Below are positions 5,945-5,971 of a stretch of DNA of 5,971 nt, piece after piece (the first letter of the stretch is position 1; each line of letters opens with the position of its first letter). Below the pieces are notes generated by a model, which worked only from the letters and a program-made list of their open reading frames with translations, ran no database searches and was not told the origin of the DNA. The stretch covers positions 1 through 5,971 of the forward strand of contig CAMJIC010000155.1 in assembly GCA_946405675.1 (NCBI GenBank), read 5' to 3'. The stretch is from an uncultured Clostridia bacterium. GTDB lineage: Bacteria > Bacillota > Clostridia > Lachnospirales > Lachnospiraceae. Position numbers and translations under genes: made by a program.

Positions 5945-5971
5945 CTGTTCACTGACCGGCCGGGCAGTGAA
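5945..5971. repeat. Palindromic repeat, copy 2 (at window end)
   Basis: TTCACTG (5948-5954) and CAGTGAA (5965-5971) are perfect inverted arms around the palindrome CCGGCCGG, with one A-G mismatch between arm and core. The transcript could form a stable stem-loop. The element ends exactly at the window edge, so a following T-run (making it an intrinsic terminator for the helicase gene) or further repeat copies cannot be seen. Confidence 0.75.

Overview
The window carries four same-strand genes and reads like chromosome of a moderately high-GC Firmicute, most likely a gut-type Clostridia such as a Lachnospiraceae member. This placement is an inference. It rests on the class B sortase (a Gram-positive hallmark), strong GGGAG/AGGAG-type ribosome binding sites, the long (505-residue) form of threonine synthase and C/G-rich third codon positions. 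No tRNA, rRNA, CRISPR array, insertion sequence or phage gene is visible.

Layout: (1) 1-102 is the end of an upstream region plus the leader of thrC, with a small inverted repeat and a good ribosome binding site. (2) 103-1620 is thrC, threonine synthase. (3) 1694-2044 encodes a 116-residue protein with three predicted membrane helices and no recognised function. (4) 2105-3067 encodes a class B sortase with an intact His/Cys/Arg triad. Its start is preceded by a duplicated 11-base motif and a possible six-codon mini-ORF. (5) 3068-3247 is a 180-base intergenic region whose 3' part is an imperfect 29-base tandem repeat running up to the next start codon. (6) 3248-5872 encodes an 874-residue SUV3-type RNA helicase with a long N-terminal extension, a six-unit nine-residue repeat linker, an unrecognised C-terminal domain and an arginine-rich tail. 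(7) 5873-5971 holds two copies of a 27-base palindromic repeat, the second ending on the last base of the window.

The four genes do not form one obvious pathway. thrC is amino-acid biosynthesis. The three-helix protein and the sortase are both envelope proteins and lie close together (60-base gap). The helicase belongs to RNA metabolism and is set apart by a longer, repeat-bearing gap, so it may have its own expression control. No clear intrinsic terminator (GC stem plus T run) separates any pair, so read-through transcription from thrC is possible.

The most interesting part is the helicase and its surroundings. A SUV3-like enzyme, best known from mitochondria, sits in a Gram-positive type genome with lineage-specific appendages. 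It is preceded by tandem repeats that contain its only visible ribosome binding site and followed by palindromic repeats whose GC core also occurs upstream of the gene.
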